Positions 38,279 through 50,300 of a stretch of 64,000 bases of DNA are shown piece after piece; position 1 is the stretch's first letter, and each line of letters opens with the position of its first letter. Source of the DNA: Rhodeus uyekii. Its lineage: Eukaryota > Chordata > Actinopteri > Cypriniformes > Acheilognathidae. Under the pieces are notes generated by a model that did not search any database, had not been told where the DNA came from, and was given only the letters and a program-made list of their open reading frames with translations. The stretch lies in contig JAWRVZ010000240.1 in NCBI GenBank assembly GCA_037043235.1, positions 124,001 through 188,000 on the forward strand. The letters run 5' to 3'. Made by a program: the position numbers and the translations under genes.

Positions 38279-38840
38279 GCAGCCATATCACCCTGTAGCC
38301 TAAGACTGGTTGCCCACTGAAGCCAAGCAGCGTAGAGCCTGGCTAGTACCTGGATGGGAGACCTCCTGGAAAAAACTAGGTTGCTGCTGGAAGTGGTGTT
38401 AGGAGGCCAGCAGGGGGTGCTCACCCTGTGGTCTGTGTGGGTCCTAATGCCCCAGTATAGTGACGGGGACACTGTACTGCAACAAGCACCGTCTTTTGGA
38501 TGAGACGTTAAACCGAGGTCCTGACTCTCAGTGGTCATAAAAAATCCCAGGATGTCCTTCGCTAGAGTAGGGGTTTAACCCCGGCATCCTGGCCAAATTT
38601 GCACAATGGCCTTGGTCCATCATGGTCTCCTCTCCACCAATAAGCTGGTGCATGGTGAGCGTTCTGGCGCAATATGGCTGCCGTCGCATCATCCAGGTGG
38701 ATGCTACACATTGGTGGTGGTTGAGGAGATTCCCCCGTACTATGTAAAGCACTTTGAGCTCTGGAAAAGTGCTATATCGCTTCTTCTTCAGTGTAAGTGG
38801 CTTTGGAAAAAAGCGTCTGCCAAATGCATAAATGTAAATC
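38279..38840 (+). repeat. 5S rRNA-derived SINE3, near full length
   Basis: The head (CCATATCACCCTGTAGCCTA, AAGCCAAGCAGC, GAGCCTGGCTAGTACCTGGA, TGGGAGACC) is a 5S rRNA-like promoter. The body (GTGGTCTGTGTGGGTCCTAA, GACGGGGACACTGTACTGCA, GGATGAGACGTTAAACCGAG) matches zebrafish-type SINE3. The tail is AAAAAGCGTCTGCCAAATGC then ATAAATGTAAAT, shared with L2/CR1-like LINEs. Transcription by RNA polymerase III is expected from the family. Confidence 0.85.
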
Positions 38841-39278
38841 TAGTGGTTTAGAGGGAAATAAAAATCGAAGACGCCTTTAGCCCCACTGTACACTACATAT
38901 AGTATATCCTACCTGCATGATTACAGTGTACTAGTATAAAGTCATATAGATTGTACAGCTGATTTGTATAGATCATCACAAAAATGTAAAATGCATTATC
39001 GTACAACTATATATATATATAAAGTTGCATATTTGATACAATTCATCCGCATGCAGTGCATGCATAATACACTCACATAAAGTAATATACTCTATAAAGC
39101 AAATCCCAGCTGCTTGACTGCTTGTATCATAGCAAAATATAAGCTATATTAATCGCCCAGCTCTAACCTAAGAAATTATAAACATCATGATTTTCTATAA
39201 AGCTGTTTTGAAGCAATGTGAAAAGCACCAAATACATTTGACTTGACACTGATGATTTGAGGCCAATATGTAATTTAC

Positions 39279-39758
39279 CTTTGGGATGCCAGGGGTCTGT
39301 AAATTCATATTTCCCGAGTCCGACCGTTCTCAGCATCTGCAGGCCATTGCTGATGGTCTCCTGCTGGCCGTTTGTCAGAGGTCCGTTTGTGGGCAGCGTC
39401 GAGGAAGTCATGGTGGCGGATTGCACCATGGAGTGGGTCAGGTGACCATTGCCCACCACAGCATGGACGGGATGGGCGACCTGGCAGACGCTGGGCATTG
39501 GGGGCAGGCCGCCGACGGCGAGGGATTGGCTCTGGACGTTGAGGACCATGCTGGTCATCGGCTGTGAAGGCTGCTGTGGGAGCTGGTAGTGTGCGGGTAA
39601 CTGCGGGTGAGGAGTCTGGAGCGTCGGGGTCACACCGACGATGGGCGCTTGGACGGTCGCACACTGGCTGTAAGCTGGCGCCTGCGGCAGGGCGTAGGTG
39701 TGCGCCAAGATACCAGCCTGGCTGACGGTGGCAGCAACTTGCGGTGGCCACAGTGGAG
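39279..39758 (-). CDS. klhl29: KLHL29 third coding exon (Pro/Gln-rich region)
   Basis: A 480-base exon, phase 1 at both ends, encoding a Pro, Gln, Thr, Val and Met-rich segment that is probably disordered. Recognisable blocks are VQAPIVGVTPTL, the Pro-rich run around HYQLPQQPSQP, VGNGHLTHSM, and near the end LQMLRTVGLGKYEFTDPWHP, which directly precedes the BTB domain in KLHL29. The acceptor is TTTGCAG|CT before 39758; the split codon G|CT reads Ala. The donor is AAAG|GTAAAT after 39279. The exon is noticeably richer in G+C than the flanking introns. It carries open frames on both strands (for example plus 39286-39567), which are shadows of this exon. The reading frame shows no break. Confidence 0.9.
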
Positions 39759-39885
39759 CTGCAAAGATTGAAACAACAGCCATTTAAAGTAGAAGCCAAT
39801 CTGTAGCCAATCAATCCATCCATGCGTGAAAAGATAATAAACAAGGCGTGTTATTGTAGTTGAGTTAGTGCCTTTGCTTTTTTAC
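39759..39885 (-). other. klhl29: KLHL29 short intron (127 bp)
   Basis: Only 127 bases, flanked by GTAAAA and TTTGCAG. It is the single compact intron in a gene whose other visible introns are 3 to 15 kb. Confidence 0.88.
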
Positions 39886-40033
39886 CTGCGATATCTTTCT
39901 CCCTCATCTGTTTTGCAGGCGGCTCGTCCATGTCCCAGGGCGTGGACTGGTTAATGGGTGTTTGTCCCCAACGGACGCTATTAGCCAGGACCTGGCCCTG
40001 AGTCTGCGCGTCTGCCGACGGGTGCCCAGAGAC
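39886..40033 (-). CDS. klhl29: KLHL29 second coding exon (conserved N-terminal motif)
   Basis: The exon encodes VSGHPSADAQTQGQ followed by SVRWGQTPINQSTPWDMDEP and PAKQMRE. The motif WGQTPINQSTPWD is the most distinctive part of the KLHL29 N-terminal region and was the strongest evidence for the gene identity outside the BTB domain. The acceptor is GAAACAG|GTC before 40033 (phase 0, matching the previous donor). The donor is GCAG|GTAAAA after 39886, leaving phase 1. Its 148 bases equal 49 codons plus one base. The motif's function is not known to me; its conservation suggests a binding site rather than a linker. The next exon is only 127 bases away, while the previous one is 14.8 kb away. Confidence 0.92.
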
Positions 40034-40059
40034 CTGTTTCAACGAGAGGAACGTCTCGG

Positions 40060-40230
40060 GTAAACAGACCAGCCTTTAATTACTACGTCTACGTTTCCAA
40101 TTACAGCCCATTTGCCAGACACTGGTACATCATTTTGCTTTGTTAATATTCCATTCCATTCGGTCTTTTAATTACGCCGCTGTTCTAGATTAGAGGCATC
40201 AATAATGCAGGAAAACCCAAGGTCGGCCCC
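40060..40230. promoter_or_regulatory. Candidate intronic regulatory element (homeodomain-type sites)
   Basis: A low-repeat stretch next to a coding exon with several ATTA-core words: TTTAATTACTACG, CCAATTACAG, TTTAATTACGCC and CATCAATAATGC within 130 bases. No repeat family is recognised. Function is inferred only from composition and position. Confidence 0.25.
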
Positions 40231-42055
40231 CAGCAATTTGACTGGGTGCAAGAAAGTGAGATCTATATAGAGAACATTTTACTAATTAATTCTTATCTGC
40301 CTCTCATTGACTGTAAATCAAAGGGAAGGAAAGAAGTTTTGTGAAATCGAGGGGGACTTTTAATCACTTGGCTGAAAATAGGTACTAAAGTTGAATGGAA
40401 ATGGACACACAAAACTCATTCTCCTGCAGGATCAAAACTCTGTATTTCTTGCTCAAACGTATAAGTAAGCATCTCATATACAGCATGAAGCTGCCATTGA
40501 TAAAGACGACTTACAATATAATTCCACGATTGAAGATGAACATTTACAATAACAATTCAATTAGAAAACAGAAACTCGAGAAGCAAACTGGCCAAATATT
40601 GCCTGATTAATTTGTCTGGTTAATATTATATTTTCTGAATTTAATCATGCTGGTAATTATGAAAACATTAGGACAATACAGAAATCAGACAAATAATCAT
40701 TCTTTCACAGTTTGAGCTGATGAATCTTGACATTTTCATCCTGGAATATGGCCATGATGTTTCTAACTACATGGTTAAACATAATAATCACTGAAATAAT
40801 GATCCAATCATAGACTCTTAAGCATTTGTCTGTTTAAATCCGAATAGAGACTTTTTGGTTTGTTTTTGGCCAGGAACTGTAAATATTATTTGCATGTGCC
40901 AGGAAATAGACACTTTTTTGGGGAACAGTCTTTAATTCATATTCATCTTTTTGTGCCTTCAAAGGATAGATCTGATTATGCCACTGTCAGAACTCGCTGT
41001 TCCATAAGCAAGTTGGAGAAAAGAAAAATAAGTGGCTGAAAAAAAGTCGTCTTGATTTTATGCCATGTGCATTTTATAACTGTAAATAAAAAATTATTTT
41101 AAAAAAACATTAAAAGACGCCTCCTTAAGCGTCAAGTGTTGACGCCGAATTGATCAGCGTGTTTTTCATTGCCAAGCCTGAAAACAATTTTTTTTTAAAT
41201 GTGAAAAATGTATTTAGAGAATTATCCACATTCCTCATCCCATTGCTAAAATGTTTTATATTTCATCCAAAGTTCACCACATAAAATAAACAAAAGTGTA
41301 AATCCCTTTAAACTCTAAACAGGCATAAAACGCACACATACTGTACAAGTCTGTAACATACTTCACAAAAATAAAGTTTTTGTCTGCATTTTCACATTTC
41401 TGGTTTTCATTTGACCTTTTGTTTAACTAGCATTTATTCAATGCCATATTAAATTGCAATCATAATGAGAAAACAAATAAACGTGTGGAATTCAGGTAGA
41501 TGCTATGCTAGCAAGCACTGAAAAGAATTTATTCAGATGCCTTTGCAAAGAAACAAATAAACCTCTCACACAAACAGACAAGCTGTTTAAGAGCAGATGC
41601 GCAGGATAAATGGCATGAGATGAAAGAACGAAGAAAGAAGAAAAGGTCCTGCAGATCGATGTAACAGACAAATAATACTTACTAATTAATGGTCACATGC
41701 TGCAGTGTTAATATATTCATATTCTTTGAAAGATTTGTTGTCAGTCATCCTATAAATGCCGTTAAAAAATTGATTCAAGCATGTGGGAAGAGCAGAAATC
41801 TGAAGCATCTGCTATCGGCTGTTATATCTCAGAATAGAGATGCATGGTCATATTGCTGACAGGAGAGTAATGAAATTCACCTGCATTCACTAAAACTTGT
41901 CGAAAGTTGCATCAGGAATTTTTCATGTCAGAACACTGAATAAATACGGCGTCATGGAGTCTATTTTCTTCTTCCATTTGGACAGCACTGTTGAGTGACG
42001 AGCCAAAGCCATAAGAGAAAACTGTCATTTAAGACTGTGTTTTAAATTTATACAC

Positions 42056-42171
42056 CCTAAACTACGGATGGATGGATGGAGGGATGGATGGACAGATGGG
42101 TTGTGTTTTGTATTTACACACCCTGATGGGTGGATGGATGGATGGATGGGTTGTGATTTGTATTTACATAG

Positions 42172-42204
<33 letters not shown>

Positions 42205-44760
42205 GTTTTGTATTTACACACCCTAAACGATGGACGGATGGATGGATGTCGTTTTGTATTTACACACCCTAAACGATGGATGGGCGGATGGATGTCGTTT
42301 TGTATTTACACACCCTAAACGATGGATGGGTGGATGGATGGATGGATGGATGATGGATGGAGTTTTGTATTTACACACCCTAAACGATGGATGGACGGAT
42401 GGATGGATGGAGTTTTGTATTTACACACCCTAAACGATGGACGGATGGATGGAGTTTTGTATTTACACACCCTAAACGATGGACAGATGGATGGATGGAT
42501 GGATTGATGGATGGAGTTTTGTATTTACACAACCTAAAATGATGGATAAATGGATGGATGTACGGATGGACTGATGGATGGACAGATGGTTGGACGGATG
42601 GATAAATAGATGGATGGATGGACGGTTGGGTGGGTAAATGAGTTGTGTTTTGTATTTATACACCCTAAAAGATGGATAGAGTTTTGTATTTATACACACT
42701 AAAACGATGGACGGATGGAGTTTTGTATTTACACACCCTAAACGATGGATGGGCGGATGGATGGATGTCGTTTTGTATTTACACACCCTAAACGATGGAT
42801 GGGTGGATGGATGGATGGATGGAGTTTTGTATTTATACACCCTAAACGATGGATGGACGGATGGATGGAGTTTTGCATTTACACACCCTAAACGATGGAC
42901 GGATGGATGGAGTTTTGTATTTACACACCCTAAACGATGGACGGATGGATGGATAGAGTTTTGTATTTATACACCCTAAACGATGGATGGGTGGATGGAT
43001 GGCGTTTTGTATTTACACACCCTAAACAATGGATGGGTGGATGGATGGATGGATGGAGTTTTGTATTTATACACCCTAAACGATGGACGGATGGATGGAG
43101 TTTTGCATTTACACACCCTTAAACGATGGACGGATGGATGGAGTTTTGTATTTATACACCCTAAACGATGGATGGGTGGATGGATGGCGTTTTGTATTTA
43201 CACACCCTAAACAATGGATGGGTGGATGGATGGATGGATGGATGGAGTTTTGTATTTATACACCCTAAACAATGGATGGGTGGATGGATGGATGGATGGA
43301 GTTTTGTATTTATACACCCTAAACAATGGATGGGTGGATGGATGGATGGATGGATGGAGTTTTGTATTTATACACCCTAAACAATGGATGGGTGGATGGA
43401 TGGATGGATGGATGGCGTTTTGTATTTACACACCCTAAACAATGGATGGGTGGATGGATGGATGGATGGATGGATGGAGTTTTGTATTTACACACCCTAA
43501 ACAATGGATGGGTGGATGGATGGATGGATGGATGGATGGATGGAGTTTTGTATTTATACACCCTAAACGATGGATGGGTGGATGGATGGCGTTTTGTATT
43601 TACACACCCTAAACAATGGATGGGTGGATGGATGGATGGATGGAGTTTTGTATTTACACACCCTAAAATGATGGATAAATGGACGGATGGATAAATAGAT
43701 GGATGGATGGACGGTTGGGTGGGTAAATGGGTTGTGTTTTGTATTTATACACCCTAAAAGATGGATGGAGTTTTGTATTTATACACACTAAAACGATGGA
43801 CGGATGGAGTTTTGTATTTACACACCCTAAACGATGGATGGGTGGATGGATGGATGGATGGAGTTTTGTATTTATACACCCTAAACGATGGATGGACGGA
43901 TGGATGGAGTTTTGTATTTATACACCCTAAACGATGGACGGATGGATGGAGTTTTGCATTTACACACCCTAAACGATGGATGGGTGGATGGATGGATGGA
44001 TGGATGGAGTTTTGTATTTATACACCCTAAACGATGGATGGACGGATGGAGTTTTGTATTTATACACCCTAAACGATGGACGGATGGATGGAGTTTTGCA
44101 TTTACACACCCTAAACGATGGACGGATGGATGGAGTTTTGTATTTACACACCCTAAACGATGGACGGATGGATGGAGTTTTGTATTTACACACCCTAAAC
44201 GATGGACGGATGGATGGAGTTTTGTATTTACACACCCTAAACGATGGACGGATGGATGGATAGAGTTTTGTATTTATACACCCTAAACGATGGATGGGTG
44301 GATGGATGGCATTTTGTATTTACACACCCTAAACAATGGATGGGTGGATGGATGGATGGATGGAGTTTTGTATTTATACACCCTAAACGATGGACGGATG
44401 GATGGAGTTTTGTATTTATACACCCTAAACGATGGATGGGTGGATGGATGGCGTTTTGTATTTACACACCCTAAACAATGGATGGGTGGATGGAGTTTTG
44501 CATTTACACACCCTAAACAATGGATGGGTGGATGGATGGATGGATGGATGGAGTTTTGTATTTACACACCCTAAAATGATGGATAAATGGACGGATGGAT
44601 AAATAGATGGATGGATGGACGGTTGGGTGGGTAAATGGGTTGTGTTTTGTATTTATACACCCTAAAAGATGGATGGAGTTTTGTTTTTATACACACTAAA
44701 ACGATGGACGGATGGAGTTTTGTATTTACACACCCTAAATGATGGATGGGCGGAAAATAA
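42056..44760. repeat. GATG minisatellite with higher-order repeats
   Basis: About 2.7 kb of variable (GATG)n/(GGAT)n blocks alternating with a constant spacer, GTTTTGTATTTACACACCCT with AAACGATGG (also a TATACACC variant). Dozens of units. A longer composite block starting ACGGTTGGGTGGGTAAATG occurs at 42622, 43711 and 44619. Frames encoding MDGWMDG / YLHTLNDG peptides are artefacts. Confidence 0.96.
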
Positions 44761-45807
44761 ATACATGCACACAACTTTACAAAATTAACTTAAATTCACA
44801 AATTTTACTTAAGCTAATTTGTGGCAATGTTTGCTTAAAATAACAACAAAATCTTTACATAATAAATCTTTATTTTATTTCTGACATTATCTTTTAGATA
44901 TATCCACCCAGTTATTTGAATAAAACGTTTGTATTATCTGCAATGACACAGAACGGGAGATGCACACTTAATACGGTTTGTGAAATTATGAACAGAAAAA
45001 TACAAGCACATCATTTACCCAGAACCCTCCAAAAAATAAAGCCATGCAGCGGCAGCTTCAGGCTGTCACGTCACAGCAGAGTTTATTTTGTGCCCAGCTG
45101 ACTGCACGTAATCCCTTACCCACGTTAACCCCAAAACCACACATTTGACCCACTTCACCAATGGCGAACAGCCAGCGGCTACAAACGAGTCATCTGTGTC
45201 CGTGTGTGAAAGAGCAACCGTCTAGAGCTGTTGACAAAGCTGGCATTACCAATTATAATTTCCCTATTGTGCCACATCAAAAACCTGCGGTACAACACAC
45301 CTCTTTGCAATTTAAATGCAGACAACACAGCACTCATGTGATGATTATGTGCGAATAACTTCTTTTCCGTTCTGTCCCTAGGCAAGAGCGACACTTTCTA
45401 ACTTCCCTGGAAGTAGGTGCTTCATTTACTGAAAGTGACCTGCAGAAGTTTTCAAACTGCACAAGGAGAGCAAGTGGAATTATAATAGAAATGGCTGTGG
45501 AGTTCACATGTGCTAATTTGCAGCCTTCCTGCATGTGCTTATGAAGAGCTTTCCCCACGCCTGCAGCGGAAGCCAAATGGCAAATATTACATTTCTGGGT
45601 TCATTTTAGCTGACTTACTTAAAATACTTACATTTCTGTATTGGTTTGTGCCGAAAGGATTCATCCTATGCATGCCACATCTCGTTATCAATGTCAGAAT
45701 TTCAAAATACACAAACAGAATAAAAGCAGATGATCATTTGCTTGCGGATGAAAACAGGGAATGAAAGCGCAGATGTACATTTTCAATGAAATCTGTGTAT
45801 GAAAACT

Positions 45808-46123
45808 ACAGTTCAAAAGTTTGGGCTAAGAAGTATTAAATTGATCAAAATTGACATTTGTAAAGTTACAAAAGATTCCCCTTCAAATAAACTTTCTGTT
45901 CATTAAAGAATCCTTGAAAACTGAATCAGGGTTTCCAAAAAAAAAGCAAAAAAAAGGAAGTTCTCTTTATTGAAATTAATTAGAAATGAGCACCAAATCA
46001 GCATATTAAAAAAATTATTTCTGAAGGATCATGACATTACAGACTGAAGTAACCATGCTGAAAATAAAGGAATAAAGAGCATTTAAAAATATATTAAGAT
46101 AGAAAACAGTAATTTTAAATTGT
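45808..46123 (+). repeat. Dispersed repeat, left part (split by Tigger element)
   Basis: Starts ACAGTTCAAAAGTTTGGGCT and carries the family blocks TTCATTAAAGAATCCTTGAA, AAGGATCATGACATTACAGA, CATGCTGAAAATAAAGG and AGAAAACAGTAATTTTAAAT. It breaks at 46123 and resumes at 47237 after the inserted element. Confidence 0.8.
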
Positions 46124-46124
46124 A

Positions 46125-47234
46125 AAAGAGTTCACTTATCTCAACTCGCGGTTAACTCGCCAATACTTAATACAATAATTATGTTGACGTTTTTGAAGTG
46201 GAACCGCCAAACTCCCTATTTGTCTTATTATTTTCTTGTGGGTTATGTCGATTCTGTTAAGTTGCCGAAATCTAATATCTCGAGCACAAAAAGCATCAAA
46301 ATCGCCACTTCACATGGTTATCTCGTGACTAATTAGCATACCTAGTTCACTGCGCATGCGCTGAGTTTGCGTTGCACGTGGATCGCGGTCCGCTCACGGT
46401 TCACTCCCTGACGTTGATCTCGTCTGAGGGAAAACACGCTGGAGCATCCCGCACGTTTTTTTGTGATTTTGTGAGCAATCTTTGTGTTTGCATTGTTGGA
46501 GAATATAATTAAAGGTTTGTATCAAGAGTCGAAGGTGATTTTTATTACGGTGGTTTTATATTTGCCTTTTGTTGTTAGCAAACATATACACAGAACAGTG
46601 TTTTAGATGAATGCCGATCGTTACACTGTTGTGTAAAAAGACACCAAAAACGAGCATGTACATTCTCATTTAATAACTCACATCATGTAGATCAATAAAT
46701 GTTCCTTTTTCGTTCTTGCGAGGGTTGTTGTCTTTGGAGCTTGCCATATCACTCTGACAGCTGCGCTGATTGGCTGTCTGACCTGTCAATCATGCAAGAC
46801 GTGATTGGCTGTGCTGCCATGAGGGCGGGCTCTTCTCATCTTACTTCTCATCACGCTTCTTAAAGGGACGAGGTACACAGCGCAGCGTTTTTTGCCTTTT
46901 GGTTTTATTCTGATTCTGACTTGTGTTTTTATTGTGTAAATTTTGCGCACATGCACTGTGTACCGAGGCTGAACAGTTATGGATAATTGACGTCATGTGA
47001 GCAACATTTGAAATTCGAAATGTGATCTTACACAAAAAAGTTAATCAATCTATGGGTGTGTGCCAACGATTTTTTACACTAAACCCAAAACCGCTGGCTA
47101 TATGAGCGAACGGATTATCTGCATCTGCGGGTTATATGTGGGAAAATATATGTTAATATGGGTTATCTCGCTAAACGGTTATCTCTATGCTTTTTTGCAA
47201 CCCCCGAGGCCGTCAACATAACAGAACTCCACTG
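46125..47234 (+). mobile_element. Tigger-like element, second copy
   Basis: Shares with 6880-7675 the blocks TCGCGGTTAACTCGCCAATA, AACTCCCTATTTGTCTTATT, ATATCTCGAGCACAAAAAGC, CACTGCGCATGCGCTGAGTT and the right end TTTTTGCAACCCCCGAGGCC with AACTCCACTG. The left tip is decayed. It is 300 bases longer than the 6.9-kb copy and lacks most of the transposase remnant, so the copies descend from different internal deletions. Confidence 0.8.
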
Positions 47235-47236
47235 TA

Positions 47237-47325
47237 TTTTACAATAGTACTATTTATACTGTATTTGTGATTAAATAAATACTGCCTTGCTGACTTCAAA
47301 AACATTAAGAGCTTACAAATTTCAA
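47237..47325 (+). repeat. Dispersed repeat, right part
   Basis: Continues the repeat left at 46123: ACAATAGTACTATTTATACT, GTATTTGTGATTAAATAAAT, CTTCAAAAACATTAAGAGCT. Confidence 0.72.
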
Positions 47326-50300
47326 GCGTCAATGAATAAATGAGCTTGAATTTTTCAGATGACGCATAACTCAACTCAAGGTTTGCAAAGTTTTCAGACG
47401 ACAAAGTCGTTTCTTCCGCGCGAGGTCTCTTTAAACGGCACGTGTTCGTTACTGTACAAGGGCCTGTCAAACAACGACAGCATGCTTCTGCTCACCCTCC
47501 ATCCGGCGGCGCGCGCACAGGATCACTTCCCGCAGTCAAATAAGCCGTCTCCATTTGAGCGGATGGCTGTCCTCCACAATCCTAATCCGCCAGGCGTTGG
47601 GCAGCATCGCTCTCCGCCTCTCACAAAGCCAAATACAGCATCCACACTGTCATGCTCTTATTTGCTATTCCTATCTCAGCTGTCAACACAGAAGGCTCTT
47701 CCTCACCCAGCAGAAGCGCGCTCTCCTGCTGCGCCAGCAACCAATGATCCATCATTTGTCAGGACTGTCGCTTTGTGAAGTAAGTTTGCTATTCCTTATG
47801 GCTTGCGGCATCTTTAAAAACATCCTCGGAGACGGGAATCTTCGGTGGCCTCCCGCTGATGGGAATTTTTGAAACATTTTTATTTTGCTGAAGGTTCAAA
47901 GGAGGAACTTTTGGCCTTTAGTTTGTGTCTTTGGTCTCCAAGAAGCAGCCTTGAAAAAGCTTTAGGCAGGAGAGAGTTTACTTTAAGATGAATTCAGTGT
48001 GTGTGCGCGGCTGCAGATGGTTTTCAACCGCAAGGAGTCACGGCTTTTAAAAGGGCCAAGGCTTTTCAGACCTGTGAGGGACAATGCTATATCTATGAAT
48101 GACAGACAGAAATATAAAAGGTCTCAGAGTCAACGTCTCTGTTCCCTGATGTCTGGCTTCATCCAGAAGAGAGCAGGACTGTGTGAGATTCAGAGCTGAA
48201 GTGAGAATGCCTTTAAATCAATAATAAAATTATTGAACTGAAGCAGCGAACCGCGGGAAAATCTGGCTATTATATACACAACAAAAATGTTTCTGTTGAT
48301 GCCATCAAAGTTCATCGCTGTTCATTTTTACCAACACAAACTGAATGAAGAAACTGCACTAGGGTCTAAATAAAAAAAGAAACAAGGTGTGAAAATAACT
48401 AAATATACAGTATTTATAAAAAATATAAAATACAATGTTGGGTTATTTTGCTTACCCAACTATACTATTCATTTATTTAGTGCATGTATGTCTAAATGTG
48501 GATTTACTTTATGCATGCATATATTCTAATGGCATTTTGGAATGCTTTTCATTTCATATGTGACCCGTGTTGGCAAAATGAGTGGGAATTTGCACAGGAT
48601 AATTAAATGGCTATAGGCAAAACAAGTGAAAATTTTGAGGTTTGCACAAAAATGAGTTCATTAAGCCCTGGTCTCAATGCTCTTATCAATGCTCAAAGTA
48701 TCTTTATTTGTACCTTTCCTTTATTCATAAAAAAGCTGATTTTTCTCTGTTCGCTTCTCGACGACTGGCTCTTCCCCTCAACATAAGTTTGGTATCGTTG
48801 CAAAACACATCATCCCAACTTTGTGAAGATTCATAGTGAATCCTCGATGCCATGAGTCTGAACCAATGAAATGTGATTTTTAAACTCATGCTGTGTTTGG
48901 TGAGTCTCAAGCTAACGTTTGATTAACTGTTAGATATATGCATTACAGTAGGTGTTAATATATGGGTTGTCCGTCTCGATAATTCTAATAATAATAAAAA
49001 AAAAACAATTGTGGAATCGTGGAGAGAAAGTTGTTTTTTTCCGTAGATATTTGGTTTTGACTTGGTGTGTGGCAAGTTTGGTGTTATTACCTTGGATTTT
49101 TAAGGTATGGTTGCTAGGTGATTTTTTTCTCAATTTACTTTGCTGACTCAAACGACTACAAAAAGTCACAGCTCAGTCATTTTTGTCTGATTCCAACAAA
49201 TAATAAATCATTTAGAAAGAATTTTGCCTGTACAGATGGGTCAGTCAGCTGGTGGCTCGCTAACACACACACACACATATAATTTTTTTTTTTTTTTTCT
49301 TATGTAACATATATATTTAAACAAATGTCCATTAAAACAAATGTTAGATTCTTAGGGCATTTGTTTTATCTTGCACAATAAAAAAAAGAACACTTGATAA
49401 GGCACAATATGTCACCACTTGACGTCATCAAAATCTGGTCTAATTTACCAAGCCCTTCCAAATAGTTTTTTATGTTAGAGAATAAAGGTGAACAATTAGT
49501 TCAATTAATCATTCAGTTTTGCTGCTAAACTAATAAAAAAAAAATTCCCGTTTGACTGTTGAATCCTAATATTCTGATTTCTGGCCAAAATTATCCTAAC
49601 TTATGAGTTACTGAGCAGCATGGCAGACCTGTTGTTATTATTTGTAATACGAATATAAAACGGCACAATACAAAAGTATGATAACGAGCAATTCGTATGA
49701 TCGTAGAGCGATGAGAAAAAAAATTCCTTTGCAGGGTCTTCATTTTCTTGTCTCCTCTCTGTGAGCGTCTGCAGAGTTCAAGGAGTCCTGCATGTTTTGG
49801 CATGTTCTGACTGCCCGTTTTGCATAAGGCAGTTTCACTAAATCCAAATGAGAGAGCTCTTAGCTGACAAAATGAAACCTTCAGCGGAGCTGTTGAAAGA
49901 GGTCATGCTACAGAGAGCGGCTGAAATACTCAATAAGCTTTCAGGGCGTCTTGAGAGCTGTCTAGAAACACAAGGCAGCGATGATTAGAGGGGAAATTAA
50001 ACGGAAGAAGTGTGTGAATGTGTTTGAAATGATTGTAGAAACGGCACTGCGCGATCACGTTCTCGCTCTTCGTCTGCTGGGAAACTCAAATGACATTCAT
50101 TAATTACCAAAAAAACAGAAATGCTGACTGAAAAACACAGTGCATGATACTCGAGGTCGGCATCTCAGCTCATTTCAACACAAACTGAATGGAGAAAATG
50201 CACCAGGTTCCAAAACAAACGCTCTAAACAGACAAGGTATGAAAACAGTCTAAAATGCAGACGTCTATCACTTATTACAATCTGATTGAATTTGGCCTGA

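Larger units (their letters stand above)
23864..39278 (-). other. klhl29: KLHL29 intron before BTB exon
   Basis: A 15.4-kb intron without a supported exon. Its content is mostly mobile DNA: a Tigger-type element (24.4 kb), a one-ended hAT-like fragment (25.3 kb), a broken Tc1 (26.6 kb), a hairpin and CATG-rich repeat (28 kb), a dispersed repeat (31.6 kb), a candidate terminal-inverted-repeat element (33-35 kb), several tRNA-SINEs and a SINE3 (38.3 kb). Stretches 29.3-31.5, 36.6-38.1 and 38.9-39.2 kb show nothing I can name. Confidence 0.85.

Noticed and set aside
38194..38851. Frames on both strands reading MTTESQDLGLTSHPKD and similar
   Set aside because: They lie entirely in the SINE3; the same peptide recurs at 52.5 kb from the other SINE3.
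39257..39567. Plus-strand frames overlapping the third KLHL29 exon, and the second minus-strand frame there
   Set aside because: Shadows of the GC-rich real exon; no family resemblance.
42072..44574. Many frames encoding MDGWMDG / YLHTLNDG repeats on both strands
   Set aside because: Products of the GATG minisatellite; no start context, no exon signals and equal openness in several frames.
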